NCBI RefSeq assembly: GCF_021134715.1
Contig: NC_060026.1
Coordinates: 15,181,001 to 15,245,000 of the forward strand
DNA: 64,000 nt
DNA from: Daphnia pulex
Lineage: Eukaryota; Arthropoda; Branchiopoda; Diplostraca; Daphniidae
Reading direction: 5' to 3'
The notes under the pieces are model-generated. The model had not been told where the DNA came from, did no database searches, and was given only the letters and a program-made list of their open reading frames with translations. Of the stretch, positions 13,144 through 25,944 are shown in pieces. Every line of letters begins with the position of its first letter. The first letter of the stretch is position 1. A program made the position numbers and the translations under genes.

Positions 13144-15063
13144 ATGGCAGCGCGAAACATGTGGAAGTCTTATTTACTTTGGTGTGCAAATGAACATGTG
13201 TCATTCAGAATTCCTGTACGATATGAATTTTCAAGATTTTAAGTTTATTTCTAATTATAACTTGTTTTAATCCTCAGGAAGTTGAATCGGTTTTAGCTAT
13301 GTACAAAATTCCACATACGTGGATCGAGAAACCAGAAGAAAATGTAAATACAACTTTATATTCGTAAATTTTGTATCAACTAATTATATCACAGACTTTT
13401 TTTTATAGCCTTGGATGCTGATTTCTATGCCAAGTGAAGATTGTGCAGTGAAGCTTATGAAAAGATGTGTCACTGTCCGGTCCATCATCGAGCTATGGGC
13501 ACAATCAACAACAAAAGAGCATCTTGATGACCAGTTAAAAACCTTGCCTGCAGAGTTCACATCTTATTTTAAGAAGGAAAATAAATTCAAAGTTGTGGTG
13601 GATATATTTAATAAAGTAATAAGCCAAGAGGAAAAAATCGAAAAAATTGAGGTAAGATTTTGAAACAAATAAAATTATCTGACTGTATGAAAGTACATTA
13701 ACAGTCTATCAGTCTTTCAGTTACCTGCCAATTCTCGGATCTGCCAATTTGAAAAACCCTGACGTTACATATTATTATTACGAATTCTTTGGGCTGGACG
13801 CTGGACGTATTCCTGAGAATCCTTTTAATTACTTTTTTGGCCGATGGGTAAAGAAATCAACTACTATTTCTTCTGGTATTACTCAAATATCATCAATATT
13901 TTTTCTACTGTTTCCAGATTTCCGATAGTGAACGAACAGCAGTAGCCAAATACTCCCTCAAAACTCGGCACTTTATTGGCAACACAAGCATGGATCCTCA
14001 ACTGTCCATGATTATGGCAAACCTCGCGCAAATTGACAATGGCCATATAGTTGTTGACCCGTTTGTTGGAACAGGTTGCTTACTACTATTTAAAAAACAT
14101 GTAACATAGTAACTAAACGTCTTACATTTCAGGTTCTCTTCTGGTAGCAGCAGCTCATTTTGGTGGTTATGTTTGCGGAACGGATATAGATTACCTCACT
14201 ATTCACGGAAGAATGAAACCAACTAGAGCTCACCAAAAGAAACGCCAGCCAAATGAAGACATCAAGGGAAACCTAAAGACTTATAACCTTTTTTCACGCT
14301 ATTTGGATGTCTTCGTGGGTGACGCATCAACGCCCGTTTGGAGGTCGAATTTCCGTTTCGACTCCATCATAACTGATCGTAAGAAAATGTTTTAGTTTTC
14401 CCTGAAGATTTTCACTTATGATTCAAATCGGCGAAATTCTCTACAGCTCCTTATGGAATTCGTGAATCAACCTATAAAGTGGGTAGCAAGAAAATCGCCC
14501 CTATTCCGGATGAGATGCTGTCGACACATTTTCCTTCTAAAACTCAGTACGGTTTAGGCGACATCTATAAAGATCTTCTTAATTTTGCCGCCAATAGTCT
14601 CAAACTGCATGGCCGACTGGTTTTTTGGATTCCAATCATACGGTAAGGTTTTCTAGCTTGGGTTTTAATAATTTGTCATATTGATTCGCAATAACTTCTT
14701 TGATAGAATGGAGTATGATCCAGACCTCCTACCTGAACATCCTTGTTTGGAAACTATAGCCAACAGTGAGCAGATCCTAAATTTGCATTCCAGCCGTCGA
14801 TTAATAACTATGCAAAAGATTATGGAACCAAAGGTAAAATTCTGGCATAACTACACATGTAATTGAATACACATTAATTATACGTTTATGAACAGGAGGC
14901 TGAAGATTCAGCAATAATCCACAACCTACAGTACACATTTCGACACAAGTTCTTCAATACCAGCGAAATCAAAGGACATGGAAAGGAAGACGAAAGTGCG
15001 CGAAATCTAACGAAAAGAAGCAAACGGGGAAACGGAATAGCAAAATTGCCATGTGATAAGTAA
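13144..15063 (+). CDS. TRMT11: tRNA (guanine(10)-N2)-methyltransferase catalytic subunit
   Basis: Nine coding exons: 13144-13215, 13278-13343, 13409-13651, 13713-13847, 13918-14074, 14133-14378, 14447-14642, 14707-14833 and 14896-15063, giving 469 residues, close to the human length. The N-terminal half is the THUMP-like region typical of Trm11. The Rossmann methyltransferase part has the SAM motif DPFVGTG at residues 219-225 and the catalytic DPPYG at 306-310, split by the exon 6/7 junction. With TRMT112 the enzyme makes m2G10 in cytosolic tRNAs. The gene is intact, but from position 14237 onward it lies in the left arm of a giant palindrome, so exons 6 (part) to 9 are duplicated in inverted form at 24050-24876. 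Confidence 0.94.
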
Positions 15064-18000
15064 CCTAACAGTTTTTGAATATGCAATACAATACACAAGT
15101 GGGTAAGTGCATCGACCCGTCCTTTTTTAATTCAGTAAGTTATTATTATTTTCAAAGCGTCATCTTCTTGGGCAGTCTAACATCGCCGACTTTGATAGGC
15201 GAAATGAAATCACAGAAAATGTTTTCGGCTTGAAATTGTGGAGAACTAAGTTCTAAAAGGTTGGAAATGAAAACTGAAAAGATGTAACTAGAAAAGACAA
15301 GAGGCTACTGTTGAAACCTGTCATCAACGACTCTACCGGCATCGAAGACCAAATAAACTTTGTCACAATGGAGGCAGCACTCGCAGAAGAAAGAATTTTT
15401 CTGTATCTGTCGCTAACCGTACGATTATTCCGAGTTGCATGCATGTTCACTGTCTTGGCGTTCTGTATGAGTCGATCGAAAGTACACGTTATTTACACAC
15501 GTCCCATTTGTGAACGTATACGCGTATACGTTAATTACTTTGTTTCAGGAATGCCCCACCAGGTGTCACTGCAGTTTAATAACAACAATGGCTGCCATTC
15601 CCCACATTGAACATTGATTAGTGCCTGGTAGTGCTTAGTGGTCTGTCTTTCATGTTTCGATGCAGTATTATATCAGGTGAACATTTTTAAAATATTTGTT
15701 TGGCGTTCGTTGCCTTGTAGATTCTCTGAAAGTCGTGCTGGTATTTTAATATAGTGTGTCCAGTTAAAGCGTGGTTAAATCGTTGAAACAACTGAACCTG
15801 AAGAAAAGAAGAATGCAAGTCATCTTGCGTCTTTTAACATATTTGTAGATCAAGAACTTGAATTGAATGATATTTTCTCCTGCTGTATCAGTTGTAAAAA
15901 TATTGAAATAGCGAGTCATGCCGGTGCTGCCAGCATATTTGAAGTTCACTCAGTTCAAGTGAGTGCTAAGTGTTTACCAGAAGAAAAGTGACATGTAGTT
16001 TCCTACATATGGTTTTCTGCCTAGTCGAATAATACTCTGCATTTGTATTTCTTCTACATCTATTTCCACATGAGTGTTTGATTTTTTAACTGCGAAAAAT
16101 CTGTGTGAGAGGAGAATTGAATGATTGAGGCTGTGTAAAGTCTTCTTTCTTCTGTATTCTATTATAGCAGTTGTAAACAAAGTTAATAAGAGTGAGACAA
16201 ATGCAAAATATCTAACCTTGATGTTTTTCATCAAATTACAGGAGGAAACCTGAAAGTTGTGCAGCCTATCGTCGACTATTTTGTTCCAAATCATTGTATT
16301 CAGACTACTGATTGTGCCATCAAAATTATACTGGTATCAACCAACACTAGCTTTATTACAGTATTGCTGAAACATGTATTCTTGAATTCTTTGTCTCATC
16401 TTTTATTAGAATTCATCATAATTATCTGCTGTTTGTATTGGATTTTCTAGATCACCAACCCCAGCACGGACCAGTCTATCATTCCATCTTCTAGAGAACC
16501 TTGGGTAACTGATTGATGGTTTCATGTGTAAGTATACTTGTCATGTCACTGAACTTTCTTCGGTGCAGTCTAATATGTATTTTAAGTATTGATCTGACTT
16601 CTCTTGAGGTCTATCTAAAATTCAAGAGATGATTTTGAGTGTAAACTGATGTTTAATTACTGTTTAATTATTCTTTTAGATCATAGACGTCAAGCACATT
16701 GATGAAACAAATTATAAATAACGTGACTTATTTTTTTAATTTACAGGTTTCTAAATTGGCATTACAGACTTTATGTGAAGTCATGTCCTTTCAAGAAAAT
16801 GGACAAGGGCTTAGTCAACAAGATTCATTGTTTTCTAACTCGTCTCGTTCCGTTGAATCTCCCCTTTACTTCCTTACACAGGCCCTCTTGTTTGGAGGTA
16901 TTGCTTTCTGTTGCTACATCTTGTTTGAATATTACTGTCATCCAAATAAATGTTCATTCTGATTACAGGGTAATTCCTTCGTGAACTTCATCCATTGCTG
17001 AAAACCAACGAGATCATGCTGTAATTCAAGACCGATAATTTGTCTAGTTAGCTAAATTACAAGTGCATATCTGGGCTCCCTTCTTTTCTGTGGCCCCGTT
17101 TCCCTAACTAACCACTAACCAACGCCCGCCGGTGGTCACTCACCCGCTGTGAATCCAGGAGGAGGGGAGGGCTCTGGTCGAACGGGGACTTGGAAGGCGC
17201 ATGATCCGATGAAAACTTTTGGAGGGTCATGAGTCTAACCCGGAAGCCTAGTATGACTACATCTCCCCGGAAAAACTTGCCTCGTACTTCTCTCTTCTTC
17301 TCGGTCCAGATAAATATCTCTGGGGGCCGTAGACATATCCTATAACAGCATGTGCGAGTTAAAACAATGCATCCACTACCCAATGAAACAAATAGCCATG
17401 GTTTATTTTTTGTGGAAATCTCCGTCAGTCAAGTTACAAAGACGATGCAGATTTCCGCAAAACTAATCCATCGCTTTTTGTCTCATTGCCGCAGCGGTGG
17501 TGGCGGGTTGCGTTTAAACTCGTGCAGTAGTAAACCGTCTTGAACCGGACGCTCTGTTTATTGAATTTTTTGAACATTTTAAAAAGAAAATAAAATTTGT
17601 TCATAAAGTGTATTTATTTTATTTATTATATTACATGGTTAAATATTGGTTTATAGGGTTAAGGGTATAGATTTAATGGTTGGTAGGTGTATGTTTTCGC
17701 GGTTTGAAGGATTGGAAGGTATGTGTTTGTGGGGTTTGGAGATTAATGGGTAGGGATACATTTGTAGGGTTATAGATTCACTGCATTTTTATCCAAACTT
17801 GAAATATCCCCCCTCCAACATCCACCACTTTCCTTTCCCAACCCCAAAAACATGTTTATTATTTGTTTGACATGAACATCCCATATTTGTTTTTGTTGCT
17901 TCTGAACTTATAAATGGTAAACTGCAATAGTCACGATGACAATTTAACAAAATATGATGCAACTTCGGTAACACAACACCAGCACCAAGGAACGGCCAAT

Positions 18001-19542
18001 TGAACTTGATGTAGAAAGATTTCACCAGAATAGGCTTCAACAACGTGCCACATCAGACAGCAACAACGCGAACATAAAACACTAAACCTATAACCAGAAT
18101 GAAATGAATTAATATACATGAATAAATGTCACTTTACGTTATTTACAAGAGTTAAAGCCCTCGGCTGGCTGCATCAAGTCCATGTGTACGTTGGGCAGCA
18201 ACAAAGAAGCTCATACTTTTACCAGACTGATAATCCTATTTATTAAAAAAAACTCAATTACTATCAACTATCAAGGAAACAATGTCTTAAATTACAAAAA
18301 CAAAAATGACATAAGTTAAAGTAAACTATGCAAACACAATCCTTCAGATTAAAAGTTGCAAAAGAACCTACAGCTATCAAGCATTTACAAGGTAGACAAC
18401 TGAAAATTCTACAACAAATAAGTTAAGAGATAGTCACCGACTAACTAAGTCTGTAGTCTCACAGTTAGAAAGTTGAACATATTTACCTGAATAGTTCTGA
18501 AGTGTTTCTTACAAAACATACAGCCGGTACAGGAAAAAGAGGAATTTATCCTTGGCATGGTTGTCCAATTTCAAAGAGCTCAATTTCACCTACACGAGGG
18601 GAAAAAAGAGTTACTTATAACAGGAAATCAAATGCGGTTTTGTTTTCTTCTTTTCAGACCTGGAGTGTTACAATTCTGGCTCGGGCATCACTCAATGAGG
18701 GGAAAGAATTGAGGTAATCACTAGTTGTGATTGTGATGGGTAAACAATTTGAGGGGAAAGAATTGAGGTAATCACTAGTTGTGATTGTGATGGGTAAACA
18801 ATTTTCAATCTTTTCTTTGATATCCAACTCTTACAGCACTCTGTGCAGAACTCTACAAACAAATAATGGTTAAAGCTTTATTAAAATATCTTTTATACTG
18901 CCGGGTTCTCACTTTTCAATGCTTGGCAATGTCTCTCAAAAGCGGGTGGTGTCAAGTGAAGAAAGTTGGGGATCGTCATTAACTCTGCATTAGCAAATTT
19001 ACCAGGTGGTGTTGCACACGGAACAACCTAGCCCTGATGCAAGGGCAGCAGGACGCTAGCTGGATGGAAAGACCTGGCAACTGGCCAAACTAGAGGGCCA
19101 GTCTTCATCAAAAGCGCGTTATGTTGAAACGTGAACTGCTGCTCTCTTGTATACTTTACGTCCGTAAGATCTCATATTCAACGACTTGTTTGCACTCAGA
19201 TCCAGCGAACGGAATTCGTCTTCTCCTAATAAATTTTAACAGAAAGCCGGTTACAGCACATGCCATTCACGTGTAAATAATCTAATGATACTAAGCGCGA
19301 TTTAAAAAGATGAAAGTTACCATACACTTTTAGAATTTCTTCATTATTGCGAAATGATGTGGGATAATTAGCAATGGGAGTTGACACAAACTGCTGAAAT
19401 TACGGAAAACACGTAAGTTGACAATTGCAGACATTTTATTTGGCTCTTTTTAGGCAGACTAAGATACTGTTTCATCGCCATCTATGATTCACATTTACAA
19501 CTGCGGCGGATTAAAAGTACCCGACAACAATAGAACTCCAAT
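15064..19542. other. Arm interior without recognisable protein genes
   Basis: Beyond TRMT11 no frame longer than about 106 residues is open, and none looks like a known protein. The AT-rich stretch contains scattered splice-like sites, a GC-richer patch at 17100-17380 and a G/T-biased stretch at about 17636-17780. A long non-coding transcript is possible but not supported by anything decisive. Confidence 0.5.
18698..18805 (+). repeat. 54-bp tandem duplication in left arm
   Basis: A unit that begins GAGGGGAAAGAATTGAGGTA and runs to GGGTAAACAATT is present twice in direct tandem. The mirror position in the right arm (about 20345-20420) has it once. It is the main structural difference between the two arms. 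Confidence 0.9.
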
Positions 19543-19627
19543 AATTTTTAAAATTCGAGTTCTATTGCTGACATTAGAACTCCACTATGCGACAGTAGAA
19601 CTCCAATTTAAAATTCTACTGTCTGGC
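19543..19627. repeat. Palindrome spacer with nested short inverted repeats
   Basis: The 85-bp loop between the arms, together with the adjoining arm ends, carries several copies in both orientations of a short motif close to TAGAACTCCA (for example 19531-19540, 19575-19584, 19597-19606, and inverted at 19629-19640). The core can therefore form small stem-loops by itself. Confidence 0.75.
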
Positions 19628-22600
19628 ATTGGAGTTCTATTGTCGGGTACTTTTAATCCGCCGCAGTTGTAAATGTGAATCATAGATGGCGATGAAACAG
19701 TATCTTAGTCTGCCTAAAAAGAGCCAAATAAAATGTCTGCAATTGTCAACTTACGTGTTTTCCGTAATTTCAGCAGTTTGTGTCAACTCCCATTGCTAAT
19801 TATCCCACATCATTTCGCAATAATGAAGAAATTCTAAAAGTGTATGGTAACTTTCATCTTTTTAAATCGCGCTTAGTATCATTAGATTATTTACACGTGA
19901 ATGGCATGTGCTGTAACCGGCTTTCTGTTAAAATTTATTAGGAGAAGACGAATTCCGTTCGCTGGATCTGAGTGCAAACAAGTCGTTGAATATGAGATCT
20001 TACGGACGTAAAGTATACAAGAGAGCAGCAGTTCACGTTTCAACATAACGCGCTTTTGATGAAGACTGGCCCTCTAGTTTGGCCAGTTGCCAGGTCTTTC
20101 CATCCAGCTAGCGTCCTGCTGCCCTTGCATCAGGGCTAGGTTGTTCCGTGTGCAACACCACCTGGTAAATTTGCTAATGCAGAGTTAATGACGATCCCCA
20201 ACTTTCTTCACTTGACACCACCCGCTTTTGAGAGACATTGCCAAGCATTGAAAAGTGAGAACCCGGCAGTATAAAAGATATTTTAATAAAGCTTTAACCA
20301 TTATTTGTTTGTAGAGTTCTGCACAGAGTGCTGTAAGAGTTGGATATCAAAGAAAAGATTGAAAATTGTTTACCCATCACAATCACAACTAGTGATTACC
20401 TCAATTCTTTCCCCTCATTGAGTGATGCCCGAGCCAGAATTGTAACACTCCAGGTCTGAAAAGAAGAAAACAAAACCGCATTTGATTTCCTGTTATAAGT
20501 AACTCTTTTTTCCCCTCGTGTAGGTGAAATTGAGCTCTTTGAAATTGGACAACCATGCCAAGGATAAATTCCTCTTTTTCCTGTACCGGCTGTATGTTTT
20601 GTAAGAAACACTTCAGAACTATTCAGGTAAATATGTTCAACTTTCTAACTGTGAGACTACAGACTTAGTTAGTCGGTGACTATCTCTTAACTTATTTGTT
20701 GTAGAATTTTCAGTTGTCTACCTTGTAAATGCTTGATAGCTGTAGGTTCTTTTGCAACTTTTAATCTGAAGGATTGTGTTTGCATAGTTTACTTTAACTT
20801 ATGTCATTTTTGTTTTTGTAATTTAAGACATTGTTTCCTTGATAGTTGATAGTAATTGAGTTTTTTTTAATAAATAGGATTATCAGTCTGGTAAAAGTAT
20901 GAGCTTCTTTGTTGCTGCCCAACGTACACATGGACTTGATGCAGCCAGCCGAGGGCTTTAACTCTTGTAAATAACGTAAAGTGACATTTATTCATGTATA
21001 TTAATTCATTTCATTCTGGTTATAGGTTTAGTGTTTTATGTTCGCGTTGTTGCTGTCTGATGTGGCACGTTGTTGAAGCCTATTCTGGTGAAATCTTTCT
21101 ACATCAAGTTCAATTGGCCGTTCCTTGGTGCTGGTGTTGTGTTACCGAAGTTGCATCATATTTTGTTAAATTGTCATCGTGACTATTGCAGTTTACCATT
21201 TATAAGTTCAGAAGCAACAAAAACAAATATGGGATGTTCATGTCAAACAAATAATAAACATGTTTTTGGGGTTGGGAAAGGAAAGTGGTGGATGTTGGAG
21301 GGGGGATATTTCAAGTTTGGATAAAAATGCAGTGAATCTATAACCCTACAAATGTATCCCTACCCATTAATCTCCAAACCCCACAAACACATACCTTCCA
21401 ATCCTTCAAACCGCGAAAACATACACCTACCAACCATTAAATCTATACCCTTAACCCTATAAACCAATATTTAACCATGTAATATAATAAATAAAATAAA
21501 TACACTTTATGAACAAATTTTATTTTCTTTTTAAAATGTTCAAAAAATTCAATAAACAGAGCGTCCGGTTCAAGACGGTTTACTACTGCACGAGTTTAAA
21601 CGCAACCCGCCACCACCGCTGCGGCAATGAGACAAAAAGCGATGGATTAGTTTTGCGGAAATCTGCATCGTCTTTGTAACTTGACTGACGGAGATTTCCA
21701 CAAAAAATAAACCATGGCTATTTGTTTCATTGGGTAGTGGATGCATTGTTTTAACTCGCACATGCTGTTATAGGATATGTCTACGGCCCCCAGAGATATT
21801 TATCTGGACCGAGAAGAAGAGAGAAGTACGAGGCAAGTTTTTCCGGGGAGATGTAGTCATACTAGGCTTCCGGGTTAGACTCATGACCCTCCAAAAGTTT
21901 TCATCGGATCATGCGCCTTCCAAGTCCCCGTTCGACCAGAGCCCTCCCCTCCTCCTGGATTCACAGCGGGTGAGTGACCACCGGCGGGCGTTGGTTAGTG
22001 GTTAGTTAGGGAAACGGGGCCACAGAAAAGAAGGGAGCCCAGATATGCACTTGTAATTTAGCTAACTAGACAAATTATCGGTCTTGAATTACAGCATGAT
22101 CTCGTTGGTTTTCAGCAATGGATGAAGTTCACGAAGGAATTACCCTGTAATCAGAATGAACATTTATTTGGATGACAGTAATATTCAAACAAGATGTAGC
22201 AACAGAAAGCAATACCTCCAAACAAGAGGGCCTGTGTAAGGAAGTAAAGGGGAGATTCAACGGAACGAGACGAGTTAGAAAACAATGAATCTTGTTGACT
22301 AAGCCCTTGTCCATTTTCTTGAAAGGACATGACTTCACATAAAGTCTGTAATGCCAATTTAGAAACCTGTAAATTAAAAAAATAAGTCACGTTATTTATA
22401 ATTTGTTTCATCAATGTGCTTGACGTCTATGATCTAAAAGAATAATTAAACAGTAATTAAACATCAGTTTACACTCAAAATCATCTCTTGAATTTTAGAT
22501 AGACCTCAAGAGAAGTCAGATCAATACTTAAAATACATATTAGACTGCACCGAAGAAAGTTCAGTGACATGACAAGTATACTTACACATGAAACCATCAA

Positions 22601-24876
22601 TCAGTTACCCAAGGTTCTCTAGAAGATGGAATGATAGACTGGTCCGTGCTGGGGTTGGTGATCTAGAAAATCCAATACAAACAGCAGATAATTATGATGA
22701 ATTCTAATAAAAGATGAGACAAAGAATTCAAGAATACATGTTTCAGCAATACTGTAATAAAGCTAGTGTTGGTTGATACCAGTATAATTTTGATGGCACA
22801 ATCAGTAGTCTGAATACAATGATTTGGAACAAAATAGTCGACGATAGGCTGCACAACTTTCAGGTTTCCTCCTGTAATTTGATGAAAAACATCAAGGTTA
22901 GATATTTTGCATTTGTCTCACTCTTATTAACTTTGTTTACAACTGCTATAATAGAATACAGAAGAAAGAAGACTTTACACAGCCTCAATCATTCAATTCT
23001 CCTCTCACACAGATTTTTCGCAGTTAAAAAATCAAACACTCATGTGGAAATAGATGTAGAAGAAATACAAATGCAGAGTATTATTCGACTAGGCAGAAAA
23101 CCATATGTAGGAAACTACATGTCACTTTTCTTCTGGTAAACACTTAGCACTCACTTGAACTGAGTGAACTTCAAATATGCTGGCAGCACCGGCATGACTC
23201 GCTATTTCAATATTTTTACAACTGATACAGCAGGAGAAAATATCATTCAATTCAAGTTCTTGATCTACAAATATGTTAAAAGACGCAAGATGACTTGCAT
23301 TCTTCTTTTCTTCAGGTTCAGTTGTTTCAACGATTTAACCACGCTTTAACTGGACACACTATATTAAAATACCAGCACGACTTTCAGAGAATCTACAAGG
23401 CAACGAACGCCAAACAAATATTTTAAAAATGTTCACCTGATATAATACTGCATCGAAACATGAAAGACAGACCACTAAGCACTACCAGGCACTAATCAAT
23501 GTTCAATGTGGGGAATGGCAGCCATTGTTGTTATTAAACTGCAGTGACACCTGGTGGGGCATTCCTGAAACAAAGTAATTAACGTATACGCGTATACGTT
23601 CACAAATGGGACGTGTGTAAATAACGTGTACTTTCGATCGACTCATACAGAACGCCAAGACAGTGAACATGCATGCAACTCGGAATAATCGTACGGTTAG
23701 CGACAGATACAGAAAAATTCTTTCTTCTGCGAGTGCTGCCTCCATTGTGACAAAGTTTATTTGGTCTTCGATGCCGGTAGAGTCGTTGATGACAGGTTTC
23801 AACAGTAGCCTCTTGTCTTTTCTAGTTACATCTTTTCAGTTTTCATTTCCAACCTTTTAGAACTTAGTTCTCCACAATTTCAAGCCGAAAACATTTTCTG
23901 TGATTTCATTTCGCCTATCAAAGTCGGCGATGTTAGACTGCCCAAGAAGATGACGCTTTGAAAATAATAATAACTTACTGAATTAAAAAAGGACGGGTCG
24001 ATGCACTTACCCACTTGTGTATTGTATTGCATATTCAAAAACTGTTAGGTTACTTATCACATGGCAATTTTGCTATTCCGTTTCCCCGTTTGCTTCTTTT
24101 CGTTAGATTTCGCGCACTTTCGTCTTCCTTTCCATGTCCTTTGATTTCGCTGGTATTGAAGAACTTGTGTCGAAATGTGTACTGTAGGTTGTGGATTATT
24201 GCTGAATCTTCAGCCTCCTGTTCATAAACGTATAATTAATGTGTATTCAATTACATGTGTAGTTATGCCAGAATTTTACCTTTGGTTCCATAATCTTTTG
24301 CATAGTTATTAATCGACGGCTGGAATGCAAATTTAGGATCTGCTCACTGTTGGCTATAGTTTCCAAACAAGGATGTTCAGGTAGGAGGTCTGGATCATAC
24401 TCCATTCTATCAAAGAAGTTATTGCGAATCAATATGACAAATTATTAAAACCCAAGCTAGAAAACCTTACCGTATGATTGGAATCCAAAAAACCAGTCGG
24501 CCATGCAGTTTGAGACTATTGGCGGCAAAATTAAGAAGATCTTTATAGATGTCGCCTAAACCGTACTGAGTTTTAGAAGGAAAATGTGTCGACAGCATCT
24601 CATCCGGAATAGGGGCGATTTTCTTGCTACCCACTTTATAGGTTGATTCACGAATTCCATAAGGAGCTGTAGAGAATTTCGCCGATTTGAATCATAAGTG
24701 AAAATCTTCAGGGAAAACTAAAACATTTTCTTACGATCAGTTATGATGGAGTCGAAACGGAAATTCGACCTCCAAACGGGCGTTGATGCGTCACCCACGA
24801 AGACATCCAAATAGCGTGAAAAAAGGTTATAAGTCTTTAGGTTTCCCTTGATGTCTTCATTTGGCTGGCGTTTCTT
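19628..24876 (-). repeat. Right arm of the 10.6-kb palindrome
   Basis: This 5249-bp arm is the inverted copy of 14237-19542. It ends abruptly at 24876/24877 inside the copied TRMT11 exon 6, and the sequence beyond is unrelated to TRMT11. This is most likely the derived copy. Apart from the truncated TRMT11 exons it holds the same gene-poor sequence as the left arm. Confidence 0.9.
24050..24876 (-). pseudogene. Truncated inverted copy of TRMT11 exons 6-9
   Basis: Partial exon 6 (24876-24735), exon 7 (24666-24471), exon 8 (24406-24280) and exon 9 (24217-24050) are the same as in the intact gene, with splice sites and the DPPYG motif kept. The THUMP-like half and the SAM-binding motif are missing, so an m2G methyltransferase cannot be made from it. 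Sequence beyond the junction supplies an in-frame ATG at 24918-24916, so a short chimeric frame exists. I treat it as a fresh gene fragment. Confidence 0.85.
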
Positions 24877-24918
24877 ACATAAATCAAAATAACAAAGAAA
24901 AGCTATAGGCAATTTCAT

Positions 24919-25944
24919 CTACAGTACCATCTATTATGTTATCTATAGACACATTCCCATTAACACGAACTTTGCAGAAAGCAAATAAATTGTAAAGTGG
25001 AAGAAAGTGATAAAAATGCTACAGCTACGTCCTCCCCCCACACCACAAAAATTATAAGATATATTTGGATTAAAAGACCAAACAAAAATTACATTCGTCA
25101 GGATTCAGGTTTGAGATGAGGATTTTTAGAAAGATCAATTTAGAATATAAAAAAAAAATGCTTGCATGGCCATCTCTAAATTGGATATGCCTAGAGGGAA
25201 TTGGGATAGCCACGCCTAGAATAAACGGTATAGACTGTCCATAGCCACGTATAAAACAAATAATACTAGGCCATGATTATGTAGACTGACATTCAAAATT
25301 ATAATCGAAAACTTATCTCCTTTCGGCAGGGATTATTATATTAACACAAAGACGGAAAAACAGTATCACAATCTGTCAAGTGCAACCTTTAAGTTGAACG
25401 CAAGAACGGGTCCAACTGTATAAATTGAAACGCACGTCCAGTTGGAATTGGTTCATTATAACAAATTGCGAACAACTAAATAATGGCATATTCTTTATTC
25501 TCACTCACCGAAATTGTTTTGCTATTGGTTTTCATCTGTTGAACTAAAAACTGACGAAAAATGGGCAGTTTTTATCAGGTGAGTCATGAAAAGCGGCGTC
25601 ATGACAACCAATCAATCAGTGATGAGCCATCACGCATCGAAGATAAAGCAGAATAATCGTCGTCCAAAGAAAAACTATTTTCTCTCAAAAGAACCTATAG
25701 ATTCAACTAAACTTAACGGAATAATTGGATTATAATAGTGACGTAACTATTTGAGTCATCATAAAATAAACATGTTGCTCAAACATAAAAACCAAATTTC
25801 GAATCAAAAGTGTCGGTAGTTATCTTTTATTGACTCGTTGCAAGATAGGCGATTGATAACACCGCACTTAAGGTATTTCAGCTAGAAAGTTTCATTTTGT
25901 CGATTGTTACGTGTCGCTTTTGTTACAAAGAAAATCGAGAAAAA
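24919..25944. other. Intergenic region between palindrome and C1q gene
   Basis: AT-rich, with no recognisable coding exon. Its last few hundred bases must include the promoter of the C1q gene, but I see no convincing TATA element. Confidence 0.5.

Larger units (their letters stand above)
14237..19542 (+). repeat. Left arm of a 10.6-kb palindrome
   Basis: This 5306-bp arm is the reverse complement of 19628-24876. All twelve reading-frame pairs compared along the arms give identical proteins, apart from one whose start lies beyond the junction. I found only two length differences: a 54-bp tandem duplication at about 18698-18805 and one CAA triplet near 19526, both extra here. Sequence and splice sites run uninterrupted across the left junction inside TRMT11 exon 6, so this arm is probably the original locus. 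Confidence 0.9.

Noticed and set aside
16699-16962. 87-residue frame in the palindrome arm as a protein gene
   Set aside because: A plausible acceptor precedes it, but there is no family resemblance and no partner exon with matching phase that I can support.
20396-24432. Many small open frames in the right palindrome arm
   Set aside because: They are mirror copies of frames in the left arm and none has a recognisable domain or splice context, except the TRMT11 exons.
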